Shown here piece after piece: positions 36,801 to 49,459 of a stretch of DNA of 64,000 bases. The DNA comes from Limanda limanda. Its lineage: Eukaryota; Chordata; Actinopteri; Pleuronectiformes; Pleuronectidae. Location: contig NW_026870391.1 in assembly GCF_963576545.1 (NCBI RefSeq), positions 124,001-188,000 of the forward strand. The letters run 5' to 3'. A program made the position numbers and the translations under genes. Numbering within the stretch: position 1 is the first letter of the stretch; each line of letters opens with the position of its first letter. Below the pieces are notes generated by a model. The model was not told where the DNA came from. It saw nothing but the letters and a program-made list of their open reading frames with translations, and did not search any database.

Positions 36801-37553
36801 AGGGATGAAAGCACATAGGAGAAAGAGATATTCTTGAATAACTTTTTTTGTGAAGGTCGGAGAGACTTGGAAAGTGGTTGCATCTGGACTAATTTGGGTC
36901 CTGCGGATCGATTGGTACCATCCCCGAGCTTGTACGACCTTCGGAAGAGGTCGACCGACGAAATTCCCCCAAATCTGAGGAGATATTCTTGAATAACTTT
37001 TTTTGTGAAGGTCGGAGAGACTTGCAAGTAGGCTCTACCCCCACTAAATGGGGTAGCGCACATCGATCGGTACCATCCTTGAGCTTCTCCGACTTTCGGA
37101 AGGGTTAGGGTTAGGGTTAGGGATGAAAGCACATAGGAGAAAGAGATATTCTTGAATAACTTTTTTTGTGAAGGTCGGAGAGACTTGCAAGTAGGCTCTA
37201 CCCCCACTAAATGGGGTAGCGCGCATCGATCGGTACCATCCTTGAGCTTCTCCGACTTTCGGAAGGGTTAGGGTTAGGGTTAGGGATGAAAGCACATAGG
37301 AGAAAGAGATATTCTTGAATAACTTTTTTTGTGAAGGTCGGAGAGACTTGGAAAGTGGTTGCATCTGGACTAATTTGGGTCCTGCGGATCGATTGGTACC
37401 ATCCCCGAGCTTGTACGACCTTCGGAAGAGGTCGACCGACGAAATTCCCCCAAATCTGAGGAGATATTCTTGAATAACTTTTTTTGTGAAGGTCGGAGAG
37501 ACTTGCAAGTAGGCTCTACCCCCACTAAATGGGGTTGCGCGCATCGATCGGTA
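33867..37553 (+). repeat. HOR unit W, copy 1 (3687 bp)
   Basis: Order A2-D-A2-D-A-D-A3-D-D-D-A-D. Starts with a partial repeat of the 1600-bp unit: CATACGAG near 34565, GTACTATCCC at 34991. Contains three D dimers in direct succession (B at 36282, 36600, 36918), the only such run in the window, and the first GATTGCTACC A' tail (near 36277), which loses the KpnI-type site. Confidence 0.85.
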
Positions 37554-40500
37554 CCATCCTTGAGCTTCTCCGACTTTCGGAAGGGTTAGGGTTAGGGTTA
37601 GGGATGAAAGCACATAGGAGAAAGAGATATTCTTGAATAACTTTTTTTGTGAAGGTCGGAGAGACTTGCAAGTAGGCTTTACCCCCACTAAATGGGGTAG
37701 CGCGCATCGATCGGTACCATCCTTGAGCTTCTCCGACTTTCGGAAGGGTTAGGGTTAGGGTTAGGGATGAAAGCACATAGGAGAAAGAGATATTCTTGAA
37801 TAACTTTTTTTGTGAAGGTCGGAGAGACTTGCAAGTAGGCTCTACCCCCACTAAATGGGGTAGCGCGCATCGATCGGTACCATCCTTGAGCTTCTCCGAC
37901 TTTCGGAAGGGTTAGGGTTAGGGTTAGGGATGAAAGCACATAGGAGAAAGAGATATTCTTGAATAACTTTTTTTGTGAAGGTCGGAGAGACTTGGAAAGT
38001 GGTTGCATCTGGACTAGTTTGGGTCCTGCGGATCGATTGGTACCATCCCCGAGCTTGTACGACCTTCGGAAGAGGTCGACCGACGAAATTCCCCCAAATC
38101 TGAGGAGATATTCTTGAATAACTTTTTTTGTGAAGGTCGGAGAGACTTGCAAGTAGGCTCTACCCCCACTAAATGGGGTAGCGCACATCGATCGGTACCA
38201 TCCTTGAGCTTCTCCGACTTTCGGAAGGGTTAGGGTTAGGGATGAAAGCACATACGAGAAAGAGATATTCTTGAATAACTTTTTTTGTGAAGGTCGGAGA
38301 GACTTGCAAGTAGGCTCTACCCCCACTAAATGGGGTAGCGCGCATCGATCGGTACCATCCTTGAGCTTCTCCGACTTTCGGAAGGGTTAGGGTTAGGGTT
38401 AGGGATGAAAGCACATAGGAGAAAGAGATATTCTTGAATAACTTTTTTTGTGAAGGTCGGAGAGACTTGCAAGTAGGCTCTACCCCCACTAAATGGGGTA
38501 ACGCGCATCGATCGGTACCATCCTTGAGCTTCTCCGACTTTCGGAAGGGTTAGGGTTAGGGTTAGGGATGAAAGCACATAGGAGAAAGAGATATTCTTGA
38601 ATAACTTTTTTTGTGAAGGTCGGAGAGACTTGGAAAGTGGTTGCATCTGGACTAATTTGGGTCCTGCGGATCGATTGGTACTATCCCCGAGCTTGTACGA
38701 CCTTCGGAAGAGGTCGACCGACGAAATTCCCCCAAATCTGAGGAGATATTCTTGAATAACTTTTTTTGTGAAGGTCGGAGAGACTTGCAAGTAGGCTCTA
38801 CCCCCACTAAATGGGGTAGCGCGCATCGATCGGTACCATCCTTGAGCTTCTCCGACTTTCGGAAGGGTTAGGGTTAGGGTTAGGGATGAAAGCACATAGG
38901 AGAAAGAGATATTCTTGAATAACTTTTTTTGTGAAGGTCGGAGAGACTTGCAAGTAGGCTCTACCCCCACTAAATGGGGTAGCGCGCATCGATCGGTACC
39001 ATCCTTGAGCTTCTCCGACTTTCGGAAGGGTTAGGGTTAGGGTTAGGGATGAAAGCACATAGGAGAAAGAGATATTCTTGAATAACTTTTTTTGTGAAGG
39101 TCGGAGAGACTTGGAAAGTGGTTGCATCTGGACTAATTTGGGTCCTGCGGATCGATTGGTACCATCCCCGAGCTTGTACGACCTTCGGAAGAGGTCGACC
39201 GACGAAATTCCCCCAAATCTGAGGAGATATTCTTGAATAACTTTTTTTGTGAAGGTCGGAGAGACTTGCAAGTAGGCTCTACCCCCACTAAATGGGGTTG
39301 CGCGCATCGATCAGTACCATCCTTGAGCTTCTCCGACTTTCGGAAGGGTTAGGGTTAGGGTTAGGGATGAAAGCACATAGGAGAAAGAGATATTCTTGAA
39401 TAACTTTTTTTGTGAAGGTCGGAGAGACTTGCAAGTAGGCTCTACCCCCACTAAATGGGGTAGCGCGCATCGATCGGTACCATCCTTGAGCTTCTCCGAC
39501 TTTCGGAAGGGTTAGGGTTAGGGTTAGGGATGAAAGCACATAGGAGAAAGAGATATTCTTGAATAACTTTTTTTGTGAAGGTCGGAGAGACTTGCAAGTA
39601 GGCTCTACCCCCACTAAATGGGGTAGCGCGCATCGATCGGTACCATCCTTGAGCTTCTCCGACTTTCGGAAGGGTTAGGGTTAGGGTTAGGGATGAAAGC
39701 ACATAGGAGAAAGAGATATTCTTGAATAACTTTTTTTGTGAAGGTCGGAGAGACTTGCAAGTAGGCTCTACCCCCACTAAATGGGGTAGCGCGCATCGAT
39801 CGGTACCATCCTTGAGCTTCTCCGACTTTCGGAAGGGTTAGGGTTAGGGTTAGGGATGAAAGCACATAGGAGAAAGAGATATTCTTGAATAACTTTTTTT
39901 GTGAAGGTCGGAGAGACTTGGAAAGTGGTTGCATCTGGACTAATTTGGGTCCTGCAGATCGATTGCTACCATCCCCGAGCTTGTACGACCTTCGGAAGAG
40001 GTCGACCGACGAAATTCCCCCAAATCTGAGGAGATATTCTTGAATAACTTTTTTTGTGAAGGTCGGAGAGACTTGCAAGTAGGCTCTACCCCCACTAAAT
40101 GGGGTAGCGCGCATCGATCGGTACCATCCTTGAGCTTCTCCGACTTTCGGAAGGGTTAGGGTTAGGGTTAGGGATGAAAGCACATAGGAGAAAGAGATAT
40201 TCTTGAATAACTTTTTTTGTGAAGGTCGGAGAGACTTGGAAAGTGGTTGCATCTGGACTAATTTGGGTCCTGCGGATCGATTGGTACCATCCCCGAGCTT
40301 GTACGACCTTCGGAAGAGGTCGACCGACGAAATTCCCCCAAATCTGAGGAGATATTCTTGAATAACTTTTTTTGTGAAGGTCGGAGAGACTTGCAAGTAG
40401 GCTGTACCCCCACTAAATGGGGTTGCGCGCATCGATCGGTACCATCCTTGAGCTTCTCCGACTTTCGGAAGGGTTAGGGTTAGGGTTAGGGATGAAAGCA

Positions 40501-41240
40501 CATAGGAGAAAGAGATATTCTTGAATAACTTTTTTTGTGAAGGTCGGAGAGACTTGCAAGTAGGCTCTACCCCCACTAAATGGGGTAGCGCGCATCGATC
40601 GGTACCATCCTTGAGCTTCTCCGACTTTCGGAAGGGTTAGGGTTAGGGTTAGGGATGAAAGCACATAGGAGAAAGAGATATTCTTGAATAACTTTTTTTG
40701 TGAAGGTCGGAGAGACTTGGAAAGTGGTTGCATCTGGACTAATTTGGGTCCTGCAGATCGATTGCTACCATCCCCGAGCTTGTACGACCTTCGGAAGAGG
40801 TCGACCGACGAAATTCCCCCAAATCTGAGGAGATATTCTTGAATAACTTTTTTTGTGAAGGTCGGAGAGACTTGCAAGTAGGCTCTACCCCCACTAAATG
40901 GGGTAGCGCGCATCGATCGGTACCATCCTTGAGCTTCTCCGACTTTCGGAAGGGTTAGGGTTAGGGTTAGGGATGAAAGCACATAGGAGAAAGAGATATT
41001 CTTGAATAACTTTTTTTGTGAAGGTCGGAGAGACTTGGAAAGTGGTTGCATCTGGACTAATTTGGGTCCTGCGGATCGATTGGTACCATCCCCGAGCTTG
41101 TACGACCTTCGGAAGAGGTCGACCGACGAAATTCCCCCAAATCTGAGGAGATATTCTTGAATAACTTTTTTTGTGAAGGTCGGAGAGACTTGCAAGTAGG
41201 CTGTACCCCCACTAAATGGGGTTGCGCGCATCGATCGGTA
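37554..41240 (+). repeat. HOR unit W, copy 2 (3687 bp)
   Basis: Matches copy 1 at an offset of 3687 bp up to about 40441 (CATACGAG near 38251, GTACTATCCC at 38678, GATCAG near 39312). It then ends A-D-D where copy 1 ends D-A-D, which happens to keep the total length equal. The end contains a 799-bp tandem repeat A-D-D (39643-40441 and 40442-41240). Confidence 0.85.
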
Positions 41241-41884
41241 CCATCCTTGAGCTTCTCCGACTTTCGGAAGGGTTAGGGTTAGGGTTAGGGATGAAAGCAC
41301 ATAGGAGAAAGAGATATTCTTGAATAACTTTTTTTGTGAAGGTCGGAGAGACTTGCAAGTAGGCTCTACCCCCACTAAATGGGGTAGCGCGCATCGATCG
41401 GTACCATCCTTGAGCTTCTCCGACTTTCGGAAGGGTTAGGGTTAGGGTTAGGGATGAAAGCACATAGGAGAAAGAGATATTCTTGAATAACTTTTTTTGT
41501 GAAGGTCGGAGAGACTTGCAAGTAGGCTCTACCCCCACTAAATGGGGTAGCGCGCATCGATCGGTACCATCCTTGAGCTTCTCCGACTTTCGGAAGGGTT
41601 AGGGTTAGGGTTAGGGATGAAAGCACATAGGAGAAAGAGATATTCTTGAATAACTTTTTTTGTGAAGGTCGGAGAGACTTGGAAAGTGGTTGCATCTGGA
41701 CTAATTTGGGTCCTGCGGATCGATTGGTACCATCCCCGAGCTTGTACGACCTTCGGAAGAGGTCGACCGACGAAATTCCCCCAAATCTGAGGAGATATTC
41801 TTGAATAACTTTTTTTGTGAAGGTCGGAGAGACTTGCAAGTAGGCTCTACCCCCACTAAATGGGGTAGCGCACATCGATCGGTA
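41241..41884 (+). repeat. Linker segment A2-D
   Basis: Two A units and one D between W and the first X unit. It has the same order as the A2-D steps inside X, so it may be the end of an earlier X-type unit. Confidence 0.85.
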
Positions 41885-44800
41885 CCATCCTTGAGCTTCT
41901 CCGACTTTCGGAAGGGTTAGGGTTAGGGTTAGGGATGAAAGCACATAGGAGAAAGAGATATTCTTGAATAACTTTTTTTGTGAAGGTCGGAGAGACTTGC
42001 AAGTAGGCTCTACCCCCACTAAATGGGGTAGCGCGCATCGATCGGTACCATCCTTGAGCTTCTCCGACTTTTGGAAGGGTTAGGGTTAGGGTTAGGGATG
42101 AAAGCACATAGGAGAAAGAGATATTCTTGAATAACTTTTTTTGTGAAGGTCGGAGAGACTTGCAAGTAGGCTCTACCCCCACTAAATGGGGTAGCGCGCA
42201 TCGATCGGTACCATCCTTGAGCTTCTCCGACTTTCGGAAGGGTTAGGGTTAGGGTTAGGGATGAAAGCACATAGGAGAAAGAGATATTCTTGAATAACTT
42301 TTTTTGTGAAGGTCGGAGAGACTTGCAAGTAGGCTCTACCCCCACTAAATGGGGTTGCACGCATCGATCAGTACCATCCTTGAGCTTCTCCGACTTTCGG
42401 AAGGGTTAGGGTTAGGGTTAGGGATGAAAGCACATAGGAGAAAGAGATATTCTTGAATAACTTTTTTTGTGAAGGTCGGAGAGACTTGCAAGTAGGCTCT
42501 ACCCCCACTAAATGGGGTAGCGCGCATCGATCGGTACCATCCTTGAGCTTCTCCGACTTTCGGAAAGGTTAGGGTTAGGGTTAGGGATGAAAGCACATAG
42601 GAGAAAGAGATATTCTTGAATAACTTTTTTTGTGAAGGTCGGAGAGACTTGCAAGTAGGCTCTACCCCCACTAAATGGGGTAGCGCGCATCGATCGGTAC
42701 CATCCTTGAGCTTCTCCGACTTTCGGAAGGGTTAGGGTTAGGGTTAGGGATGAAAGCACATAGGAGAAAGAGATATTCTTGAATAACTTTTTTTGTGAAG
42801 GTCGGAGAGACTTGCAAGTAGGCTCTACCCCCACTAAATGGGGTAGCGCGCATCGATCGGTACCATCCTTGAGCTTCTCCGACTTTCGGAAGGGTTAGGG
42901 TTAGGGTTAGGGATGAAAGCACATAGGAGAAAGAGATATTCTTGAATAACTTTTTTTGTGAAGGTCGGAGAGACTTGGAAAGTGGTTGCATCTGGACTAA
43001 TTTGGGTCCTGCAGATCGATTGCTACCATCCCCGAGCTTGTACGACCTTCGGAAGAGGTCGACCGACGAAATTCCCCCAAATCTGAGGAGATATTCTTGA
43101 ATAACTTTTTTTGTGAAGGTCGGAGAGACTTGCAAGTAGGCTCTACCCCCACTAAATGGGGTAGCGCGCATCGATCGGTACCATCCTTGAGCTTCTCCGA
43201 CTTTCGGAAGGGTTAGGGTTAGGGTTAGGGATGAAAGCACATAGGAGAAAGAGATATTCTTGAATAACTTTTTTTGTGAAGGTCGGAGAGACTTGGAAAG
43301 TGGTTGCATCTGGACTAATTTGGGTCCTGCGGATCGATTGGTACCATCCCCGAGCTTGTACGACCTTCGGAAGAGGTCGACCGACGAAATTCCCCCAAAT
43401 CTGAGGAGATATTCTTGAATAACTTTTTTTGTGAAGGTCGGAGAGACTTGCAAGTAGGCTGTACCCCCACTAAATGGGGTTGCGCGCATCGATCGGTACC
43501 ATCCTTGAGCTTCTCCGACTTTCGGAAGGGTTAGGGTTAGGGTTAGGGATGAAAGCACATAGGAGAAAGAGATATTCTTGAATAACTTTTTTTGTGAAGG
43601 TCGGAGAGACTTGCAAGTAGGCTCTACCCCCACTAAATGGGGTAGCGCGCATCGATCGGTACCATCCTTGAGCTTCTCCGACTTTCGGAAGGGTTAGGGT
43701 TAGGGTTAGGGATGAAAGCACATAGGAGAAAGAGATATTCTTGAATAACTTTTTTTGTGAAGGTCGGAGAGACTTGCAAGTAGGCTCTACCCCCACTAAA
43801 TGGGGTAGCGCGCATCGATCGGTACCATCCTTGAGCTTCTCCGACTTTCGGAAGGGTTAGGGTTAGGGTTAGGGATGAAAGCACATAGGAGAAAGAGATA
43901 TTCTTGAATAACTTTTTTTGTGAAGGTCGGAGAGACTTGGAAAGTGGTTGCATCTGGACTAATTTGGGTCCTGCGGATCGATTGGTACCATCCCCGAGCT
44001 TGTACGACCTTCGGAAGAGGTCGACCGACGAAATTCCCCCAAATCTGAGGAGATATTCTTGAATAACTTTTTTTGTGAAGGTCGGAGAGACTTGCAAGTA
44101 GGCTCTACCCCCACTAAATGGGGTAGCGCACATCGATCGGTACCATCCTTGAGCTTCTCCGACTTTCGGAAGGGTTAGGGTTAGGGTTAGGGATGAAAGC
44201 ACATAGGAGAAAGAGATATTCTTGAATAACTTTTTTTGTGAAGGTCGGAGAGACTTGCAAGTAGGCTCTACCCCCACTAAATGGGGTAGCGCGCATCGAT
44301 CGGTACCATCCTTGAGCTTCTCCGACTTTTGGAAGGGTTAGGGTTAGGGTTAGGGATGAAAGCACATAGGAGAAAGAGATATTCTTGAATAACTTTTTTT
44401 GTGAAGGTCGGAGAGACTTGCAAGTAGGCTCTACCCCCACTAAATGGGGTAGCGCGCATCGATCGGTACCATCCTTGAGCTTCTCCGACTTTCGGAAGGG
44501 TTAGGGTTAGGGTTAGGGATGAAAGCACATAGGAGAAAGAGATATTCTTGAATAACTTTTTTTGTGAAGGTCGGAGAGACTTGCAAGTAGGCTCTACCCC
44601 CACTAAATGGGGTAGCGCGCATCGATCGGTACCATCCTTGAGCTTCTCCGACTTTCGGAAGGGTTAGGGTTAGGGTTAGGGATGAAAGCACATAGGAGAA
44701 AGAGATATTCTTGAATAACTTTTTTTGTGAAGGTCGGAGAGACTTGCAAGTAGGCTCTACCCCCACTAAATGGGGTAGCGCGCATCGATCTGTACCATCC

Positions 44801-45756
44801 TTGAGCTTCTCCGACTTTCGGAAGGGTTAGGGTTAGGGTTAGGGATGAAAGCACATAGGAGAAAGAGATATTCTTGAATAACTTTTTTTGTGAAGGTCGG
44901 AGAGACTTGGAAAGTGGTTGCATCTGGACTAATTTGGGTCCTGCGGATCGATTGGTACCATCCCCGAGCTTGTACGACCTTCGGAAGAGGTCGACCGACG
45001 AAATTCCCCCAAATCTGAGGAGATATTCTTGAATAACTTTTTTTGTGAAGGTCGGAGAGACTTGCAAGTAGGCTGTACCCCCACTAAATGGGGTTGCGCG
45101 CATCGATCGGTACCATCCTTGAGCTTCTCCGACTTTCGGAAGGGTTAGGGTTAGGGTTAGGGATGAAAGCACATAGGAGAAAGAGATATTCTTGAATAAC
45201 TTTTTTTGTGAAGGTCGGAGAGACTTGCAAGTAGGCTCTACCCCCACTAAATGGGGTAGCGCGCATCGATCGGTACCATCCTTGAGCTTCTCCGACTTTC
45301 GGAAGGGTTAGGGTTAGGGTTAGGGATGAAAGCACATAGGAGAAAGAGATATTCTTGAATAACTTTTTTTGTGAAGGTCGGAGAGACTTGCAAGTAGGCT
45401 CTACCCCCACTAAATGGGGTAGCGCGCATCGATCGGTACCATCCTTGAGCTTCTCCGACTTTCGGAAGGGTTAGGGTTAGGGTTAGGGATGAAAGCACAT
45501 AGGAGAAAGAGATATTCTTGAATAACTTTTTTTGTGAAGGTCGGAGAGACTTGGAAAGTGGTTGCATCTGGACTAATTTGGGTCCTGCGGATCGATTGGT
45601 ACCATCCCCGAGCTTGTACGACCTTCGGAAGAGGTCGACCGACGAAATTCCCCCAAATCTGAGGAGATATTCTTGAATAACTTTTTTTGTGAAGGTCGGA
45701 GAGACTTGCAAGTAGGCTCTACCCCCACTAAATGGGGTAGCGCACATCGATCGGTA
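41885..45756 (+). repeat. HOR unit X, copy 1 (A6-D-D-A2-D-A4-D-A2-D, 3872 bp)
   Basis: Marks: GGGGTTGCACG with GATCAG at 42354-42371; GGAAAGG near 42561, which breaks one G run; GATTGCTACC A' tail near 43020; CTGTACC with GGGGTTGC at about 43461 and 45073; GATCTGTACC at 44791. All of these recur 12559 bp downstream in X copy 3. Confidence 0.88.
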
Positions 45757-48700
45757 CCATCCTTGAGCTTCTCCGACTTTCGGAAGGGTTAGGGTTAGGG
45801 TTAGGGATGAAAGCACATAGGAGAAAGAGATATTCTTGAATAACTTTTTTTGTGAAGGTCGGAGAGACTTGCAAGTAGGCTCTACCCCCACTAAATGGGG
45901 TAGCGCGCATCGATCGGTACCATCCTTGAGCTTCTCCGACTTTTGGAAGGGTTAGGGTTAGGGTTAGGGATGAAAGCACATAGGAGAAAGAGATATTCTT
46001 GAATAACTTTTTTTGTGAAGGTCGGAGAGACTTGCAAGTAGGCTCTACCCCCACTAAATGGGGTAGCGCGCATCGATCGGTACCATCCTTGAGCTTCTCC
46101 GACTTTCGGAAGGGTTAGGGTTAGGGTTAGGGATGAAAGCACATAGGAGAAAGAGATATTCTTGAATAACTTTTTTTGTGAAGGTCGGAGAGACTTGCAA
46201 GTAGGCTCTACCCCCACTAAATGGGGTTGCGCGCATCGATCAGTACCATCCTTGAGCTTCTCCGACTTTCGGAAGGGTTAGGGTTAGGGATGAAAGCACA
46301 TAGGAGAAAGAGATATTCTTGAATAACTTTTTTTGTGAAGGTCGGAGAGACTTGCAAGTAGGCTCTACCCCCACTAAATGGGGTAGCGCGCATCGATCGG
46401 TACCATCCTTGAGCTTCTCCGACTTTCGGAAGGGTTAGGGTTAGGGTTAGGGATGAAAGCACATAGGAGAAAGAGATATTCTTGAATAACTTTTTTTGTG
46501 AAGGTCGGAGAGACTTGCAAGTAGGCTCTACCCCCACTAAATGGGGTAGCGCGCATCGATCGGTACCATCCTTGAGCTTCTCCGACTTTCGGAAGGGTTA
46601 GGGTTAGGGTTAGGGATGAAAGCACATAGGAGAAAGAGATATTCTTGAATAACTTTTTTTGTGAAGGTCGGAGAGACTTGCAAGTAGGCTCTACCCCCAC
46701 TAAATGGGGTAGCGCGCATCGATCGGTACCATCCTTGAGCTTCTCCGACTTTCGGAAGGGTTAGGGTTAGGGTTAGGGATGAAAGCACATAGGAGAAAGA
46801 GATATTCTTGAATAACTTTTTTTGTGAAGGTCGGAGAGACTTGGAAAGTGGTTGCATCTGGACTAATTTGGGTCCTGCAGATCGATTGCTACCATCCCCG
46901 AGCTTGTACGACCTTCGGAAGAGGTCGACCGACGAAATTCCCCCAAATCTGAGGAGATATTCTTGAATAACTTTTTTTGTGAAGGTCGGAGAGACTTGCA
47001 AGTAGGCTCTACCCCCACTAAATGGGGTAGCGCGCATCGATCGGTACCATCCTTGAGCTTCTCCGACTTTCGGAAGGGTTAGGGTTAGGGTTAGGGATGA
47101 AAGCACATAGGAGAAAGAGATATTCTTGAATAACTTTTTTTGTGAAGGTCGGAGAGACTTGGAAAGTGGTTGCATCTGGACTAATTTGGGTCCTGCGGAT
47201 CGATTGGTACCATCCCCGAGCTTGTACGACCTTCGGAAGAGGTCGACCGACGAAATTCCCCCAAATCTGAGGAGATATTCTTGAATAACTTTTTTTGTGA
47301 AGGTCGGAGAGACTTGCAAGTAGGCTGTACCCCCACTAAATGGGGTTGCGCGCATCGATCGGTACCATCCTTGAGCTTCTCCGACTTTCGGAAGGGTTAG
47401 GGTTAGGGTTAGGGATGAAAGCACATAGGAGAAAGAGATATTCTTGAATAACTTTTTTTGTGAAGGTCGGAGAGACTTGCAAGTAGGCTCTACCCCCACT
47501 AAATGGGGTAGCGCGCATCGATCGGTACCATCCTTGAGCTTCTCCGACTTTCGGAAGGGTTAGGGTTAGGGTTAGGGATGAAAGCACATAGGAGAAAGAG
47601 ATATTCTTGAATAACTTTTTTTGTGAAGGTCGGAGAGACTTGCAAGTAGGCTCTACCCCCACTAAATGGGGTAGCGCGCATCGATCGGTACCATCCTTGA
47701 GCTTCTCCGACTTTCGGAAGGGTTAGGGTTAGGGTTAGGGATGAAAGCACATAGGAGAAAGAGATATTCTTGAATAACTTTTTTTGTGAAGGTCGGAGAG
47801 ACTTGGAAAGTGGTTGCATCTGGACTAATTTGGGTCCTGCGGATCGATTGGTACCATCCCCGAGCTTGTACGACCTTCGGAAGAGGTCGACCGACGAAAT
47901 TCCCCCAAATCTGAGGAGATATTCTTGAATAACTTTTTTTGTGAAGGTCGGAGAGACTTGCAAGTAGGCTCTACCCCCACTAAATGGGGTAGCGCACATC
48001 GATCGGTACCATCCTTGAGCTTCTCCGACTTTCGGAAGGGTTAGGGTTAGGGTTAGGGATGAAAGCACATAGGAGAAAGAGATATTCTTGAATAACTTTT
48101 TTTATGAAGGTCGGAGAGACTTGCAAGTAGGCTCTACCCCCACTAAATGGGGTAGCGCGCATCGATCGGTACCATCCTTGAGCTTCTCCGACTTTTGGAA
48201 GGGTTAGGGTTAGGGTTAGGGATGAAAGCACATAGGAGAAAGAGATATTCTTGAATAACTTTTTTTGTGAAGGTCGGAGAGACTTGCAAGTAGGCTCTAC
48301 CCCCACTAAATGGGGTAGCGCGCATCGATCGGTACCATCCTTGAGCTTCTCCGACTTTCGGAAGGGTTAGGGTTAGGGTTAGGGATGAAAGCACATAGGA
48401 GAAAGAGATATTCTTGAATAACTTTTTTTGTGAAGGTCGGAGAGACTTGCAAGTAGGCTCTACCCCCACTAAATGGGGTAGCGCGCATCGATCGGTACCA
48501 TCCTTGAGCTTCTCCGACTTTCGGAAGGGTTAGGGTTAGGGTTAGGGATGAAAGCACATAGGAGAAAGAGATATTCTTGAATAACTTTTTTTGTGAAGGT
48601 CGGAGAGACTTGCAAGTAGGCTCTACCCCCACTAAATGGGGTAGCGCGCATCGATCTGTACCATCCTTGAGCTTCTCCGACTTTCGGAAGGGTTAGGGTT

Positions 48701-49459
48701 AGGGTTAGGGATGAAAGCACATAGGAGAAAGAGATATTCTTGAATAACTTTTTTTGTGAAGGTCGGAGAGACTTGGAAAGTGGTTGCATCTGGACTAATT
48801 TGGGTCCTGCGGATCGATTGGTACCATCCCCGAGCTTGTACGACCTTCGGAAGAGGTCGACCGACGAAATTCCCCCAAATCTGAGGAGATATTCTTGAAT
48901 AACTTTTTTTGTGAAGGTCGGAGAGACTTGCAAGTAGGCTCTACCCCCACTAAATGGGGTAGCGCACATCGATCGGTACCATCCTTGAGCTTCTCCGACT
49001 TTCGGAAGGGTTAGGGTTAGGGTTAGGGATGAAAGCACATAGGAGAAAGAGATATTCTTGAATAACTTTTTTTGTGAAGGTCGGAGAGACTTGCAAGTAG
49101 GCTCTACCCCCACTAAATGGGGTAGCGCGCATCGATCGGTACCATCTTTGAGCTTCTCCGACTTTCGGAAGGGTTAGGGTTAGGGTTAGGGATGAAAGCA
49201 CATAGGAGAAAGAGATATTCTTGAATAACTTTTTTTGTGAAGGTCGGAGAGACTTGGAAAGTGGTTGCATCTGGACTAATTTGGGTCCTGCGGATCGATT
49301 GGTACCATCCCCGAGTTTGTACGACCTTCGGAAGAGGTCGACCGACGAAATTCCCCCAAATCTGAGGAGATATTCTTGAATAACTTTTTTTGTGAAGGTC
49401 GGAGAGACTTGCAAGTAGGCTCTACCCCCACTAAATGGGGTAGCGCACATCGATCGGTA
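45757..49459 (+). repeat. HOR unit X, copy 2 (3703 bp, one A fewer)
   Basis: Repeats copy 1 at an offset of 3866 bp through most of its length, with a shortened A (from 46246) and only one A before the last D. GATCTGTACC recurs at 48657. Position 48104 (TTTATGAAGG) is private. The last B reads GTTTGTACG at 49315, one of the two changes that mark the first D of U1, so the end of X copy 2 resembles U1. Confidence 0.86.
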
